From Photobacterium kishitanii (GTDB taxonomy: Bacteria > Pseudomonadota > Gammaproteobacteria > Enterobacterales > Vibrionaceae): a DNA stretch of 64,000 bases. The notes below the pieces were generated by a model. That model did no database searches. It had not been told where the DNA came from and saw nothing but the letters and a program-made list of their open reading frames with translations. Location of the stretch: the NCBI RefSeq assembly GCF_003026355.1, contig NZ_PYON01000001.1, forward strand, positions 186,001 through 250,000, in the 5' to 3' direction. The position numbers and the translations under genes were made by a program. The stretch's first letter is position 1, and the number at the start of each line of letters is the position of its first letter. Positions 28,513 to 37,367 of the stretch are shown one piece after another.

Positions 28513-29367
28513 ATGAGTCAAGCAATGCTAACTATTATTCTGCCTTTATCTCTAGCTTGGATGATGTATTGCGTTGGCCTGACGCTAAAATTAGATGACT
28601 TTAAGCGTATTAGATCTTTTCCTCTAAAAATAACAGCTGGTCTAATAACGCAATTGATCGGCTTACCTATTATTGCCTATGGCTTTATTCACTTTTTAGG
28701 ATTACCTGAACCCATCGCAATTGGTCTTTGGCTACTAGCATTAGCACCAGGAGGAGCTTCATCAAATACAATTACTTATTTAAGTGGTGGCGATGCTGCA
28801 TTATCAATTAGTATGACAGCATTAAGTAGCCTTATTATCCCATTTAGTCTTCCTTTAATGTTGCCATTAGTACTTACTGATGCGCATTTAGTCATGCCAA
28901 TAAAGATTGCGATACTTCAATTAGTAGCAGTGACTATAGTACCGACAACTATCGGTATGGTGATGAGAGCTTACATATCAGCAATATGGTTTAAAAACTT
29001 TATTAAAGTATCGGGAAAATCAGCATTATGGGCGTTATTTTTTACGGTATTTGTAACGTTACTTGCCAATTTATCAGTTTTTGAACAACTATTTTCCATT
29101 GCATCAGTCGCTGTTTTGTCCTTATGTCTCTGTGGAGGAGCACTAGGGGCAATAGTCGCAAAGGTAATCGGTGGCGATAATACGGTAATAAAAACGTTTT
29201 CCATTGAAGTCGGCATTCAAAATGCGGGTACCGCAATCTTTGTCGCAGTAGTACAATTACAACGACCAGATCTTGCAGTTACACCATTGCTCTACGGTAT
29301 TCTTATGAATATTCCAGCATTGATGCTAATTTATTGGCATAAATCTCATAAAGAAATAACAATTTAA
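28513..29367 (+). CDS. bile acid:sodium symporter (BASS) family transporter
   Basis: A 284-residue protein with nine or so hydrophobic helices. Family blocks are GLTLKLDDFKRI near residue 24, APGGASSNTITYLSGGDAALS near residue 77, and EVGIQNAGTAIFVAV near residue 235. These form the crossed sodium-binding helices of BASS proteins. It probably imports an organic anion with Na+. A perfect terminator follows. Confidence 0.87.
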   Translation: MSQAMLTIILPLSLAWMMYCVGLTLKLDDFKRIRSFPLKITAGLITQLIGLPIIAYGFIHFLGLPEPIAIGLWLLALAPGGASSNTITYLSGGDAALSISMTALSSLIIPFSLPLMLPLVLTDAHLVMPIKIAILQLVAVTIVPTTIGMVMRAYISAIWFKNFIKVSGKSALWALFFTVFVTLLANLSVFEQLFSIASVAVLSLCLCGGALGAIVAKVIGGDNTVIKTFSIEVGIQNAGTAIFVAVVQLQRPDLAVTPLLYGILMNIPALMLIYWHKSHKEITI

Positions 29368-29392
29368 GTCTCTTTTTATAGATAAATTGCAG

Positions 29393-29430
29393 ATACAAAA
29401 AGACCGCCACTATAGACGGTCTTTTTGTAT
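29393..29430 (+). terminator. Rho-independent terminator, 14-bp stem
   Basis: atacaaaaagaccg (29393-29406) pairs perfectly with cggtctttttgtat (29417-29430), with a U-run in the right arm, directly after the BASS gene. Confidence 0.85.
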
Positions 29431-29515
29431 CATATCGATATATGTACATTAATAAGACTTAACCCATTATTGGACAAAAACGTATTAGCTGTCGATTGAA
29501 AGCTTTTATTACGCG

Positions 29516-29881
29516 CTAAATCCATTCCTGCTTATCTTGAGAAATCGTAATTGTTGTTTCAATTTCACCAGTGTGGGCTGTAGATGCTGGTTCGATCATC
29601 ATAAAATGAGTATCCGGTTTAGCGACAGGACAATGTTCAATACCTTTCGGAACAATATACATTTCACCTGGATTTAAAACTATATTACCAGCTTGAAGCT
29701 TTAAAGTTAGTTGGCCTTTAAAGACAACAAATAACTCATCTTCGTTATCATGCTTGTGCCAAACTAACTCTCCGCTACCTTTGGCAATTTTTACCAGTTG
29801 ACCATTTGACTCAGCAATAATTTTAGGTGTCCATTGTTCATCGAATAGCCCAAACTTTTCATTAATGTTAATTTTACTCAT
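29516..29881 (-). CDS. small cupin-domain protein
   Basis: A 121-residue single cupin. Motif 1 is GELVWHKHDNEDELFVVFKG at about residues 37-56, giving two His and one Glu as metal ligands. Motif 2 is NPGEMYIVPKGIEHCP at about 69-84. The substrate is unknown. It is in the same direction as and probably co-transcribed with the SDR gene upstream (92-base gap). Confidence 0.8.
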   Translation of the reverse strand: MSKININEKFGLFDEQWTPKIIAESNGQLVKIAKGSGELVWHKHDNEDELFVVFKGQLTLKLQAGNIVLNPGEMYIVPKGIEHCPVAKPDTHFMMIEPASTAHTGEIETTITISQDKQEWI

Positions 29882-29973
29882 AAGTTACAACCTTATCGTA
29901 TAGTGCCTCTGCATGCCAATACTTAGCACTAAGGAGTGCAAGCATGCGTTTACGTCCTGGTGATGACTAAGGC

Positions 29974-30642
29974 TTAGCCAAGTAATGCACCGCCATCAAT
30001 ATCAATCACAGTCCCTGTCATATAAGAATTATTAATAAGAAGCAGATATGCCTTTGCTACGTCACTAACCTCACCTACTTTACCTACCGGCAAGCTATTT
30101 TTAGTACGCTCATACAGGGTGTCTCTATCGTATTCATTCATACCTTGGTAAGCTTCAGTTTTTATTAAACCAGGGCTGACAGCATTAACTCGAATAGGAG
30201 CCAGTTCTTTAGCCAGTACTTTAGTGGTAGCTTCCATTGCAGCATTAATGGCTGTTTTCACATAAGTATTAGCAACGACTTTACGCGACAACATGCCAGA
30301 AGTCAGAGTTATAGAGCCCCCTTTCTTGATGTAACGCACTGCATGTTTTACTGAGTTAATTGTGCCCCAGAACTTAGTATTAAAGGCAGATTGCGCTTGG
30401 GAAACTTCAACATCCACTACTTTACCGGCTGGAGCATAAGAGCCAGCTGTAACGATAAGGTGATCGAACGCACCGATATTTTCAAAGTAGTCGCACACAG
30501 ATTGTGCGTTGCAGATATCTAATCCAGTTTTACGGCTCGCAACATGTACGATGGCGTTATCATGTTCTAATTGTTTAGCCAATTCGGCACCAATGCCTGA
30601 TGTACCACCAATGAGCACATAAACTATTTGCTCCAATTTCAT
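29974..30642 (-). CDS. short-chain dehydrogenase/reductase (SDR)
   Basis: A 222-residue SDR. Nucleotide loop GGTSGIGAEL is at residues 12-21, TAGSYAP stands for NNAG, and the catalytic serine is in TLTSGML. The usual YxxxK tyrosine region reads VANTYVKTAINAA with Y and K spaced normally. It ends DIDGGALLG. It is divergent from a LysR regulator across a dyad, so it is probably LysR-controlled and possibly linked to quinone or aldehyde stress. Confidence 0.87.
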   Translation of the reverse strand: MKLEQIVYVLIGGTSGIGAELAKQLEHDNAIVHVASRKTGLDICNAQSVCDYFENIGAFDHLIVTAGSYAPAGKVVDVEVSQAQSAFNTKFWGTINSVKHAVRYIKKGGSITLTSGMLSRKVVANTYVKTAINAAMEATTKVLAKELAPIRVNAVSPGLIKTEAYQGMNEYDRDTLYERTKNSLPVGKVGEVSDVAKAYLLLINNSYMTGTVIDIDGGALLG

Positions 30643-30726
30643 AATTTTTTGTCCTTACCTTGTTTTGATAGGAACAGTATATTATTTTAAATAAACTTGA
30701 TAATTATGTAACATTTGAATTAATTA

Positions 30727-30741
30727 TTTAGTTTAACTAAA
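30727..30741. promoter_or_regulatory. LysR-type dyad between SDR and lysR
   Basis: tttagtttaactaaa is a perfect odd palindrome with a 7-bp arm. It contains the T-N11-A pattern of LysR sites and lies in the 121-base divergent intergenic region. Confidence 0.5.
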
Positions 30742-30763
30742 CAATAATATTAAAGGATAAGGT

Positions 30764-31684
30764 ATGGACAAATTTTCTGATATGACGCTGTTTGCCAGTA
30801 TCATCAAAAATCAAGGATTAGCAGCGGCGGGCAGAGAATTAGGTTTATCCCCTGCCGCGGTAACAATAAGACTACAAGCATTAGAAGAACGCTATAGGGT
30901 TAAGTTGCTCAATCGTAGTACCAGACATATTTCTTTGACTGACTCTGGGGCTATGTATTATCAAGCTTGTCTGGAAATTATCGACAGCGTCAAAGAGACG
31001 GAAAACTTGCTCCAAACAGGAACCACAGAAGTACGTGGAATACTAAAAATCTCTGCACCTCGAGATATTGGTAAACAATATATCTCACCGATATTATCGG
31101 AGTTTAGTGAATTATATCCTGATGTGATCCCTTACTTATACTTGAACGATAATTTGTCCAACTTGGCAGAATCTGGGCTGGATGTTGTAATTCGTTACGG
31201 AGAATTAGCAGACAGCAACCTCATCTCTCGAAAACTCGCTTCTAGTCGACGCGTTTTGTGTGCTTCTCCTCAGTATCTTGCAAACAAAGGCACTCCAATT
31301 ACGCCACAAGATTTAGCCGAACATAATTGCTTAGCGATGGTGCGCAATAACGAGGAAATGAAAACATGGCATTTTCAAGACGAAGAATTGCACAACGTAA
31401 TTACTGTGGTACCAAAGCGTTTTTCAGATGATGGTGAAGTCATTCGACAGTGGGCATTAGATGGCGCAGGCATTGCGTTAAAATCAATCCTTGATATTCA
31501 AGAAGACATTAAACAGCAGCGACTAGTCACTGTACTCAATGGCTACATGAAAAACTTCAACGCATTCACTTCTTCTGCTAACGCCGACTTAAATGTGATT
31601 TACCTCAGTCGCCAGTATCAACCTAAGAGACTTCGATTGTTTCTTGATTTTTTAATTGAACGTTTTGCTGAAATATTAAAGTAA
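30764..31684 (+). CDS. LysR-family transcription regulator
   Basis: 306 residues, the normal LysR length. The N-terminal winged helix (LFASIIKNQGLAAAGRELGL, SPAAVTIRLQALEERY) and the linker RSTRHISLTDSG are clear. An effector-binding domain with APRDIGKQYI follows. It resembles the DhcR/YafC-like branch that controls divergent dehydrogenase genes. It probably regulates the SDR/cupin unit. Confidence 0.88.
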   Translation: MDKFSDMTLFASIIKNQGLAAAGRELGLSPAAVTIRLQALEERYRVKLLNRSTRHISLTDSGAMYYQACLEIIDSVKETENLLQTGTTEVRGILKISAPRDIGKQYISPILSEFSELYPDVIPYLYLNDNLSNLAESGLDVVIRYGELADSNLISRKLASSRRVLCASPQYLANKGTPITPQDLAEHNCLAMVRNNEEMKTWHFQDEELHNVITVVPKRFSDDGEVIRQWALDGAGIALKSILDIQEDIKQQRLVTVLNGYMKNFNAFTSSANADLNVIYLSRQYQPKRLRLFLDFLIERFAEILK

Positions 31685-32029
31685 CACGAATATTTATTGT
31701 GAGTTTGGCCAATTTTTTATCTAAATATTCAATGCTAACTATTCTTTTATAAAGAAGACGACACATATTACCCAGTGTCGTCTTACTAATAACCCACCAC
31801 ATATTTTCTCTACGCTAGGTAACACCATCATAGAGTATAGCTTTAGAGAACCTAATATTCTTCTACCCAAAGTAATGCCCATTTGATCTTTTACGTATCA
31901 ATAATAAATTAAAATATTTATTTGAATTAATTTATAAAAAACTTAACTTATCTTTAAATTAGATTGAATATAAATTAAACGTCTTATACTTTATATTTAG
32001 AAAATAAAACAAATTCATTCGGTACTTAT
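31685..32029. other. 345-bp intergenic region
   Basis: AT-rich spacer. A partial inverted repeat, gaagacgacac / gtgtcgtctt, near 31758-31784 may terminate the lysR transcript. No gene was recognised. Confidence 0.5.
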
Positions 32030-32317
32030 ATGTTTTATGAACATAATGATACATTTATAAAATTAAAAAAAGAAAACTGTCATTTTTATAAATTATTTAT
32101 TCAATATAATGTCTTAGATAAAGCAATCTTAAAGCTTGAAAATAACTTCAATGATATCTTAGAGTTAAAACAAATACAATTAGATCTAAAGTACAAGATG
32201 TTTTCTATTATTAGAGATGAAGAAGAATATAATTTACAAAAAAATGAAAAACCTTTATCTATGGTAAATACTTGTAGTGATTGGAATAATATTGAACAAG
32301 ATGATTTTGCTAATTAG
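32030..32317 (+). CDS. DUF465 / YdcH-like protein with extended tail
   Basis: A 95-residue protein. The first about 65 residues follow the YdcH/DUF465 pattern (FIKLKKENCHFYKLFIQYNV, LDKAI, then LKQIQLDLKYKMFSIIRDEE), a helical hairpin. An extra acidic tail of about 25 residues is unusual for this family of roughly 70. The function of DUF465 is not established. It has base composition more AT-rich than most neighbours. Confidence 0.6.
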   Translation: MFYEHNDTFIKLKKENCHFYKLFIQYNVLDKAILKLENNFNDILELKQIQLDLKYKMFSIIRDEEEYNLQKNEKPLSMVNTCSDWNNIEQDDFAN

Positions 32318-32427
32318 TAAAAACGTTTATAAAAATCATGTTGTACCTTTAAACATAACACCTCCCTATTACGCTGCTATTTACCAACAGAATAATAGGG
32401 ATTTAGTTATTTAAAGAGACATCCTCT

Positions 32428-32544
32428 TTACGCTAAAAGGATACAACATCCACATACACAGATAATTATATCACCAGCTTCATTTTCTAAACACTCATCC
32501 CCATCACAACAAGATTTAGGATTTATTAAAAAGAATCTACACAT
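32428..32544 (-). CDS. cysteine-rich 38-residue peptide, copy B
   Basis: 38 codons with aggtgggg just before the ATG. Residues: CRFFLINPK, then a CC pair at 12-13, DGDECLENEAGDIII, then CVCGCCILLA. It aligns over its full length with copy A at 25575-25688 despite diverged DNA, keeping CC, ENE-G-I and CGCC-L-A. It has seven cysteines. No export signal is clear, although the N-terminus is hydrophobic. Family unknown; metal binding, a toxin or a modified peptide are all possible. Confidence 0.55.
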   Translation of the reverse strand: MCRFFLINPKSCCDGDECLENEAGDIIICVCGCCILLA

Positions 32545-32970
32545 ACCCCACCTAAATTTGTAAAACCAACGCCATAACCAATTAACAACCAGCATAATAA
32601 AGATATTACGTATCCAAATTTGTGATGATTATTGTACTATGAGAATGTTATCTCTAATTATTCGTATTACTGTTATATGCAATATATCCGATTTATAAGC
32701 CATTGCATGAGTAGTACTGTAAGATACGCTAAACGTCAATTTCGGGATTAAAGTCACGCCCCCAAGAGTGTAGACTGAGCATTGCTATCCTTAACTACAA
32801 AACGTAAACTCTGATGTCGTTAAATGATAAGTAAATCGTCGTTGTTAGCTTTTTATGGTTAAATTACTGACTCTGTTGTATTGAAAATGCCAACATAGCG
32901 TATATTCATAAAGAATCGCTGAATATTGCTTATTCTGTTTTGCAAAACAGAAGTTAATAATAACCGTTTA
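32545..32970. other. 426-bp intergenic region
   Basis: It contains a degenerate echo of the block upstream of cysteine-rich copy A (aaatttgtgatgat, acgaataatta). Otherwise it is AT-rich with no gene. The echo suggests that peptide and flank were duplicated together. Confidence 0.4.
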
Positions 32971-33312
32971 TTAGAGGTAGTTAGAATTCACAAAAATAGA
33001 TTGAAAATAAGATGATTCAGCATCTAGTCCAATAGGGCTAATGTGTATATCCGTCATTCTATTCAATGCATAGAAATCAGGTTTTTGAGCAGGTGTAGCC
33101 CCTAATAACAAAGCAATGGCTACTAGTTCTGGAGGGAAAAAAACTTGAATTTGAAGACTATCTTTATGCATAACTGAAATGGGGCATTTAAAAAACGCAC
33201 CTAGTGGTAAGCCATTGAAGTAATCAACTACAGCTGTTGAAATTTGAATCTCTGTATTGAGAGCCTCGCTTGGCGTATTTATATAATCAATATTTAAAAC
33301 ATTCCACGTCAT
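32971..33312 (-). CDS. hypothetical 113-residue protein
   Basis: About 113 residues from ATG 33312; an in-frame GTG at 33321 is an alternative. It is a mixed alpha/beta soluble protein (WNVLNIDYINTPSEALNTEI, LGAFFKCPISVMHKDSLQI) with a hydrophobic stretch FFPPELVAIALLLGATPA near the middle. No signal peptide and no family were recognised. It is an orphan gene in gene-poor DNA. Confidence 0.4.
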   Translation of the reverse strand: MTWNVLNIDYINTPSEALNTEIQISTAVVDYFNGLPLGAFFKCPISVMHKDSLQIQVFFPPELVAIALLLGATPAQKPDFYALNRMTDIHISPIGLDAESSYFQSIFVNSNYL

Positions 33313-33961
33313 ACCTAACACCCGTATTATTCAATTATAACTTACTCAATAACTATAGATATCAATATAAGATTCGTTAGTTTTTTATCTGATACAAACT
33401 AACTATTATTTCTCGCAAAGTTTGTTTGAGTACTAATTTCGACCGCAAAATTCTTTATATTTTGTTGTATATGTTTCAGAACAATAACACCAACGCCCGG
33501 CTATAAATCTTTTATAAAAGAGCTTTTCACATCCTTGTAAATCCATTTAACCGTATTACGAAAGCAAACTTAAACCCACGGTTCGAAAAGCTTATTTACA
33601 CTACTTCATGTGCATAATGATTCAATACATATTTACAATTTATCTTCCATTAAATGCGATCAGTATCACACTTACTGTTTTATTTAAGTGGAATATACCT
33701 CTTTAAGGTATTTCTCAAACACAACCATTATGGTTGAAATGTATAACTTAGGACGTTCAAATGACTCAAGAAGAATACCATCTACACGGAATAATTCGCT
33801 TATCTATAAAACCTCATTAAAAAGGCATAAAAAAACCACCGCGCCTTTCGGTGCAGTGGTTCTGGTATGGCTTCCAATCATGTAATTGATACGTACTAAC
33901 AGTATTTTTGATTACTTAACATCATTAAGATATTGCCAATAGTTATTATAAATAAAGGTGA
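33313..33961. other. 649-bp intergenic region
   Basis: AT-rich region with one minus-strand terminator (33831-33862). I see no credible gene in it. Confidence 0.5.
33831..33862 (-). terminator. Rho-independent terminator of ceramidase-like gene
   Basis: On the minus strand aaccactgcacc, loop gaaa, ggcgcggtggtt, then seven U. It is a strong hairpin about 100 bases past the 33962-35233 gene. Confidence 0.75.
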
Positions 33962-35233
33962 TTAATGATCCCCTTTACTATATCCATCCCTCAAAGATGA
34001 TGGCTCATTTGATTTTTTCAACCTTAAATCAATAGCTTGTTTGATTTCATCTGCTGCATATTTATCCATAGAAAACATTTCTTCTGTGTTTCTACCTGGG
34101 ATTTTCCCGAATTCATCACTAGGAATAAAATATCCATAAGAAGCATTGGCTAACCCAACAAATAATTTATATTTGCCGTCCATTTCATGCTTAATCGGTA
34201 GTCCTAATCGTGATAATGCTTCACCAGGGAAGGTTAATAAGCTGACATCTTTACCGATATGTGCATATTTTAAATCAACAGAAACTTGCTTTTTATCATC
34301 CAAATTAATATCCAATACGCCATTTTGTTGCAGCTGAAGCATAGCGGTATTGGTTACAGCATGATTGAATGAAATTGTTGAAACATCGAGTGATCCCCTC
34401 ACTTTTTTCTTTTCTTTCTCTGATTCAAGGATTGCATTCGCGGCTAAATTTCCGACTTCCTCTGCTTTTTCAAACGTTCTATCTGAAGTATTAAATTGAG
34501 CGTCACCCAAAATACCATTGACAAATATTGTCATTCCCCCTCTATTGCGCTCAATCTTTGTTCTTAAGCTATCAATATAATCACTACTATATTGCATATT
34601 GTTGCCATCTAATATGGTGGGATGTGCACTTAAGTTAACTAGTGTAGCAATAGGTTGATTTGTTTTCCTATTGTTGAAAAAAAGTGTAGTAACACTATCA
34701 TCGACAACATCCCAACCTCTGCGATTAGAGACAGGTACACGAGTTTGTGCTGCAAACGTTTTTACAACTTTAGCCGTGGATTGCGCTTGAATGATAGATC
34801 TAGCTGCCATATCAACAATTCGGTTGCGATATTCTTTATCAACACCGCCCCATATTCCTTGGTAATCGAGCCCTGCGTGAGTATGTGTGGCAATAATGAC
34901 CAGATTTCTAGTATCTAATCTATCGGTCAGTTCGCTTACGCGTTGCCTAATATCGTGAATGATGGAATCGCCAATACCCGTGGTATCAAAAACTAACATC
35001 GATAATTGCGTCTTCTTACTTGCCATATAAAGCGCGCGTACAGATAAATAGTCATGCGTTTCTGTCACACCACAGCGAGGATTAGTTAATGGTAAACCGT
35101 ACCCTCCCATGCAGCTGTCAGAAAGTTCTGACGAGGTAGGTGTTATATTTTCTTTCCATACACCGACTTTTATCGCAGCGAAAGAAAGTTGTGGTGTCAA
35201 AAGAAAAATAAAGATAATGCAAAATGTTTTCAT
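33962..35233 (-). CDS. secreted neutral/alkaline ceramidase-like hydrolase
   Basis: A 423-residue protein with a signal peptide (FCIIFIFLLTPQLSFA, cut about residue 19). The pattern follows the N-terminal catalytic domain of neutral ceramidases: VGVWKENITP, MGGYGLPL, VRALYMA, IIATHTHAGLD (metal ligands), NLSAHPTIL and FVNGILGDAQ. The immunoglobulin-like C-terminal domain of full ceramidases is absent. It may cleave lipid amides in the periplasm or outside the cell; the substrate is uncertain. Confidence 0.75.
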   Translation of the reverse strand: MKTFCIIFIFLLTPQLSFAAIKVGVWKENITPTSSELSDSCMGGYGLPLTNPRCGVTETHDYLSVRALYMASKKTQLSMLVFDTTGIGDSIIHDIRQRVSELTDRLDTRNLVIIATHTHAGLDYQGIWGGVDKEYRNRIVDMAARSIIQAQSTAKVVKTFAAQTRVPVSNRRGWDVVDDSVTTLFFNNRKTNQPIATLVNLSAHPTILDGNNMQYSSDYIDSLRTKIERNRGGMTIFVNGILGDAQFNTSDRTFEKAEEVGNLAANAILESEKEKKKVRGSLDVSTISFNHAVTNTAMLQLQQNGVLDINLDDKKQVSVDLKYAHIGKDVSLLTFPGEALSRLGLPIKHEMDGKYKLFVGLANASYGYFIPSDEFGKIPGRNTEEMFSMDKYAADEIKQAIDLRLKKSNEPSSLRDGYSKGDH

Positions 35234-36071
35234 CGACTTTTCTCGTTATTGATAGAAAGGAACAAGCATTTAATTTTAAAATAGGAAAGAAAAATCCCTA
35301 TTTATAAACCAATATCCGATATAACTGTAATAGCTATAAATGCACTTATAATTGCTTTACGTATCTTATGTTCTTTTATATTGAATGTAAGAGAACATGT
35401 TCATGGTAAACGAAGATATATAGACCGGGATATGCTCGATTTTATTTTATCATTTACAAATTAAGTAAATAACATATTATTATCGTGATCTACTTCAAGT
35501 TAAATAACTATAATCACCTTATATATTTACCATGATTTTATAAATACATAAAAACACCTTGATGAGTAGCCATTTAATAACAGCCCCTTATTCCTAAAGA
35601 CAAGCATAAAAAAGCCACATCCCTTTCGGGTGCGGCTTTAGATAATGGAATTAGAGTATTTTAGATTCAGGTAGAATCAAGACGACAGCTACACTATAAA
35701 AAAGGGAGAAGTTCTGCTAGTTATATCCACTTCCATGTGGTTTTTGTCCTTATCTACACGTCATGTTTCATATTGATACATACTTATACACTATATTTAT
35801 TAGAGTAAATATTCTTATTTTTAATATAACATGCAAAATTAAACGCCTATAAAATCAATTTGTTGCTGAAGATTTATCATGAAAAAATCAATTTCATAAA
35901 TAAAATAACGCCAGAAACCCGCAAATAGCAGTCACTCAAGGCATAATATTATTATGCGGTAACATTTAGAGGCAACAAAGGCTGCCTAAGCGACCTACTG
36001 AAAATTAGCTTAAGCCATTGTTTTTAAATATTATCATCAAGAATTTTATGTTTTATTCTCGGTAATACTAT
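35234..36071. other. 838-bp gene-free region
   Basis: AT-rich and without a credible gene. A strong minus-strand terminator lies at 35608-35640 (aaagccgcaccc, gaaa, gggatgtggctttttt), but no minus-strand gene precedes it, so it may be left over from a deleted gene. The right edge meets the first island-end repeat. Confidence 0.5.
35608..35640 (-). terminator. orphan Rho-independent terminator
   Basis: A GC-rich stem with a GAAA loop and a six-U tail on the minus strand. No gene is seen immediately upstream of it. Confidence 0.65.
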
Positions 36072-36230
36072 TGAATTGACTCTACTACGCTGCTTGTAAC
36101 TATTTGATATACAATCGCTAAATGACTTTCTTCGTCACTTAGGACTCTTCAGGGCAAAATTCGTTATTAATTCCATTAAATCAGAATAAACTAAATCGTC
36201 CTCAATTGACTGAATGACACTATTCTGCAT
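36072..36230 (+). repeat. island-end direct repeat, copy 1
   Basis: About 155 bases that align with 38738-38890: attgactct-n-ctacg, ttgtaac-atttgatat, cttaggac-cttcaggg, ctaaatcgtcct, gacactattct. Copy 2 directly follows the duplicated sbcB 5' end, so this sequence is the left end of an integrative element. Copy 1 marks the left end of an older, decayed element. The sbcB part to its left has been lost or is unrecognisable. Confidence 0.65.
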
Positions 36231-36344
36231 CATTTATAACTAATAAAAGAATACGTTTTTATGCTTTGCTCTAAAAATAAATAGACTTTTTTCTAATATA
36301 GATATTAAATAAAAGCTCTTATTAGCATGTAAGGATATTAATGT

Positions 36345-36641
36345 ATGAAATGTTTGTGTTGCCCTCAACCACTAAGGACTTCACTTAGTGCTCAAAAAAA
36401 TGGTACTTACTATAAATCTTGCCCTGAGTGCTCAGATTTTGATTCTGAACATGTATTCTACCCATTAGAAGCATTTGGAAATAGAGACGTACTAGGTACA
36501 GAAATACAGTCATGGTGTATAAGCTGTAGAAGAAGAGCTGAAAGTGAGCGTAAAATTGCGCTTGATTTAATGAGGGATCCTAATTACACAAGGGTATATA
36601 TTTTTGAAAAATTAAAATGCCGCCAGTTACTTAACAACTAG
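36345..36641 (+). CDS. hypothetical zinc-finger-like protein
   Basis: 98 residues with CxxCC (KCLCCPQ) near the start, CPEC at about residue 31 and CISC near 62, a spacing that fits a zinc-bound fold. The start is preceded by aaggata. It is near the left end of the decayed element, the same relative position as the 39106 cassette in the intact element. The sequence resembles phage or plasmid HNH-associated zinc ribbons only loosely. Function unknown. Confidence 0.5.
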   Translation: MKCLCCPQPLRTSLSAQKNGTYYKSCPECSDFDSEHVFYPLEAFGNRDVLGTEIQSWCISCRRRAESERKIALDLMRDPNYTRVYIFEKLKCRQLLNN

Positions 36642-37019
36642 GTTACACTTAAGGCCGAATTAGGAGAAAATTTGGACCTTTATAATTAACCCTATAAATA
36701 ATTATTTTCATTTTTAATACTCATCCCATTAAATATTCCTTATAAGAATTTATTTAATTCATCTACTCTTTTTTATTCCATCACAATTACGTGATTGCAC
36801 ATTGGATGATCTAACATACTTATTTCAAGCACCAGTAAGCTTATATGATAAAATCAATTAATATAATAACATTACCAGCAAATATTAACTTCTACTTAAA
36901 TGGCCAATACTGTTAGATCATATATAAACCAATACATTAACTTTCATTTCAATTCACATTGACGAATAAACAAATTCAAATTTGTCATTCATTCGAACAT
37001 AACTATCTCTCACTAAATC
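36642..37019. other. gene-free stretch of decayed element
   Basis: AT-rich, with no credible gene. It is followed by relics of an integrase and of alpA at 37020-37140. Confidence 0.45.
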
Positions 37020-37140
37020 TCCCTTTCCCAAACCGTCTTCAATATCTCTCGCATGATTTAGCAAAGATTCACATACAATGTAATCACCCCCCCAATTCCG
37101 ACTATATTGCTGCTTTGCGTTGGTTGCGTTCTGCTATGAA
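37020..37140. pseudogene. integrase and alpA relics
   Basis: 37048-37105 (catgatttagcaaagattca, catacaatgtaatc) matches the minus-strand integrase pseudogene at 46017-46080. 37113-37140 (ctttgcgttggttgcgttct) matches the alpA 3' end at 51017, coding LRWLRSA in the plus direction. Both are fragments. They give the decayed element the same order as the intact one: alpA tail, cargo, integrase, sbcB 5' end. Confidence 0.6.
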
Positions 37141-37305
37141 TAAACACTAATGGACAGAAATTGGTTAGGCTATTTAGGCTGGTAGGTATTAGGAAACGTA
37201 TGAGTAATGTCAGCTTAAGTGGCATTTATGAAGATCCTATGTTTCTTTGGTGTTTCTTATCATCCCAGATAAATATCATTTGATTAAAAACAATATGGCT
37301 TAATA

Positions 37306-37340
37306 AAAAAACCGATATGTTATTAGCATATCGGTTTTCT
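37306..37340 (-). terminator. Rho-independent terminator of lepB paralogue
   Basis: aaaaccgatatg (37308-37319) pairs with catatcggtttt (37327-37338) around a 7-base loop, just past the lepB stop, with A/U tracts on both sides. Confidence 0.8.
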
Positions 37341-37367
37341 CGTTTTATCTTATTATTTGTAGTGGTT

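Noticed and set aside
33688-33885. 65-codon plus-strand frame
   Set aside because: Its 3' half is the minus-strand terminator hairpin of the ceramidase-like gene, the codons look random, and there is no ribosome-binding site.
36072-36230. insertion sequence
   Set aside because: The repeat has no terminal inverted repeats or transposase; its position beside the sbcB duplicate fits an element end better.
36959-37150. 63-codon plus-strand frame
   Set aside because: It is a chance join of an antisense integrase fragment with an alpA-tail fragment.
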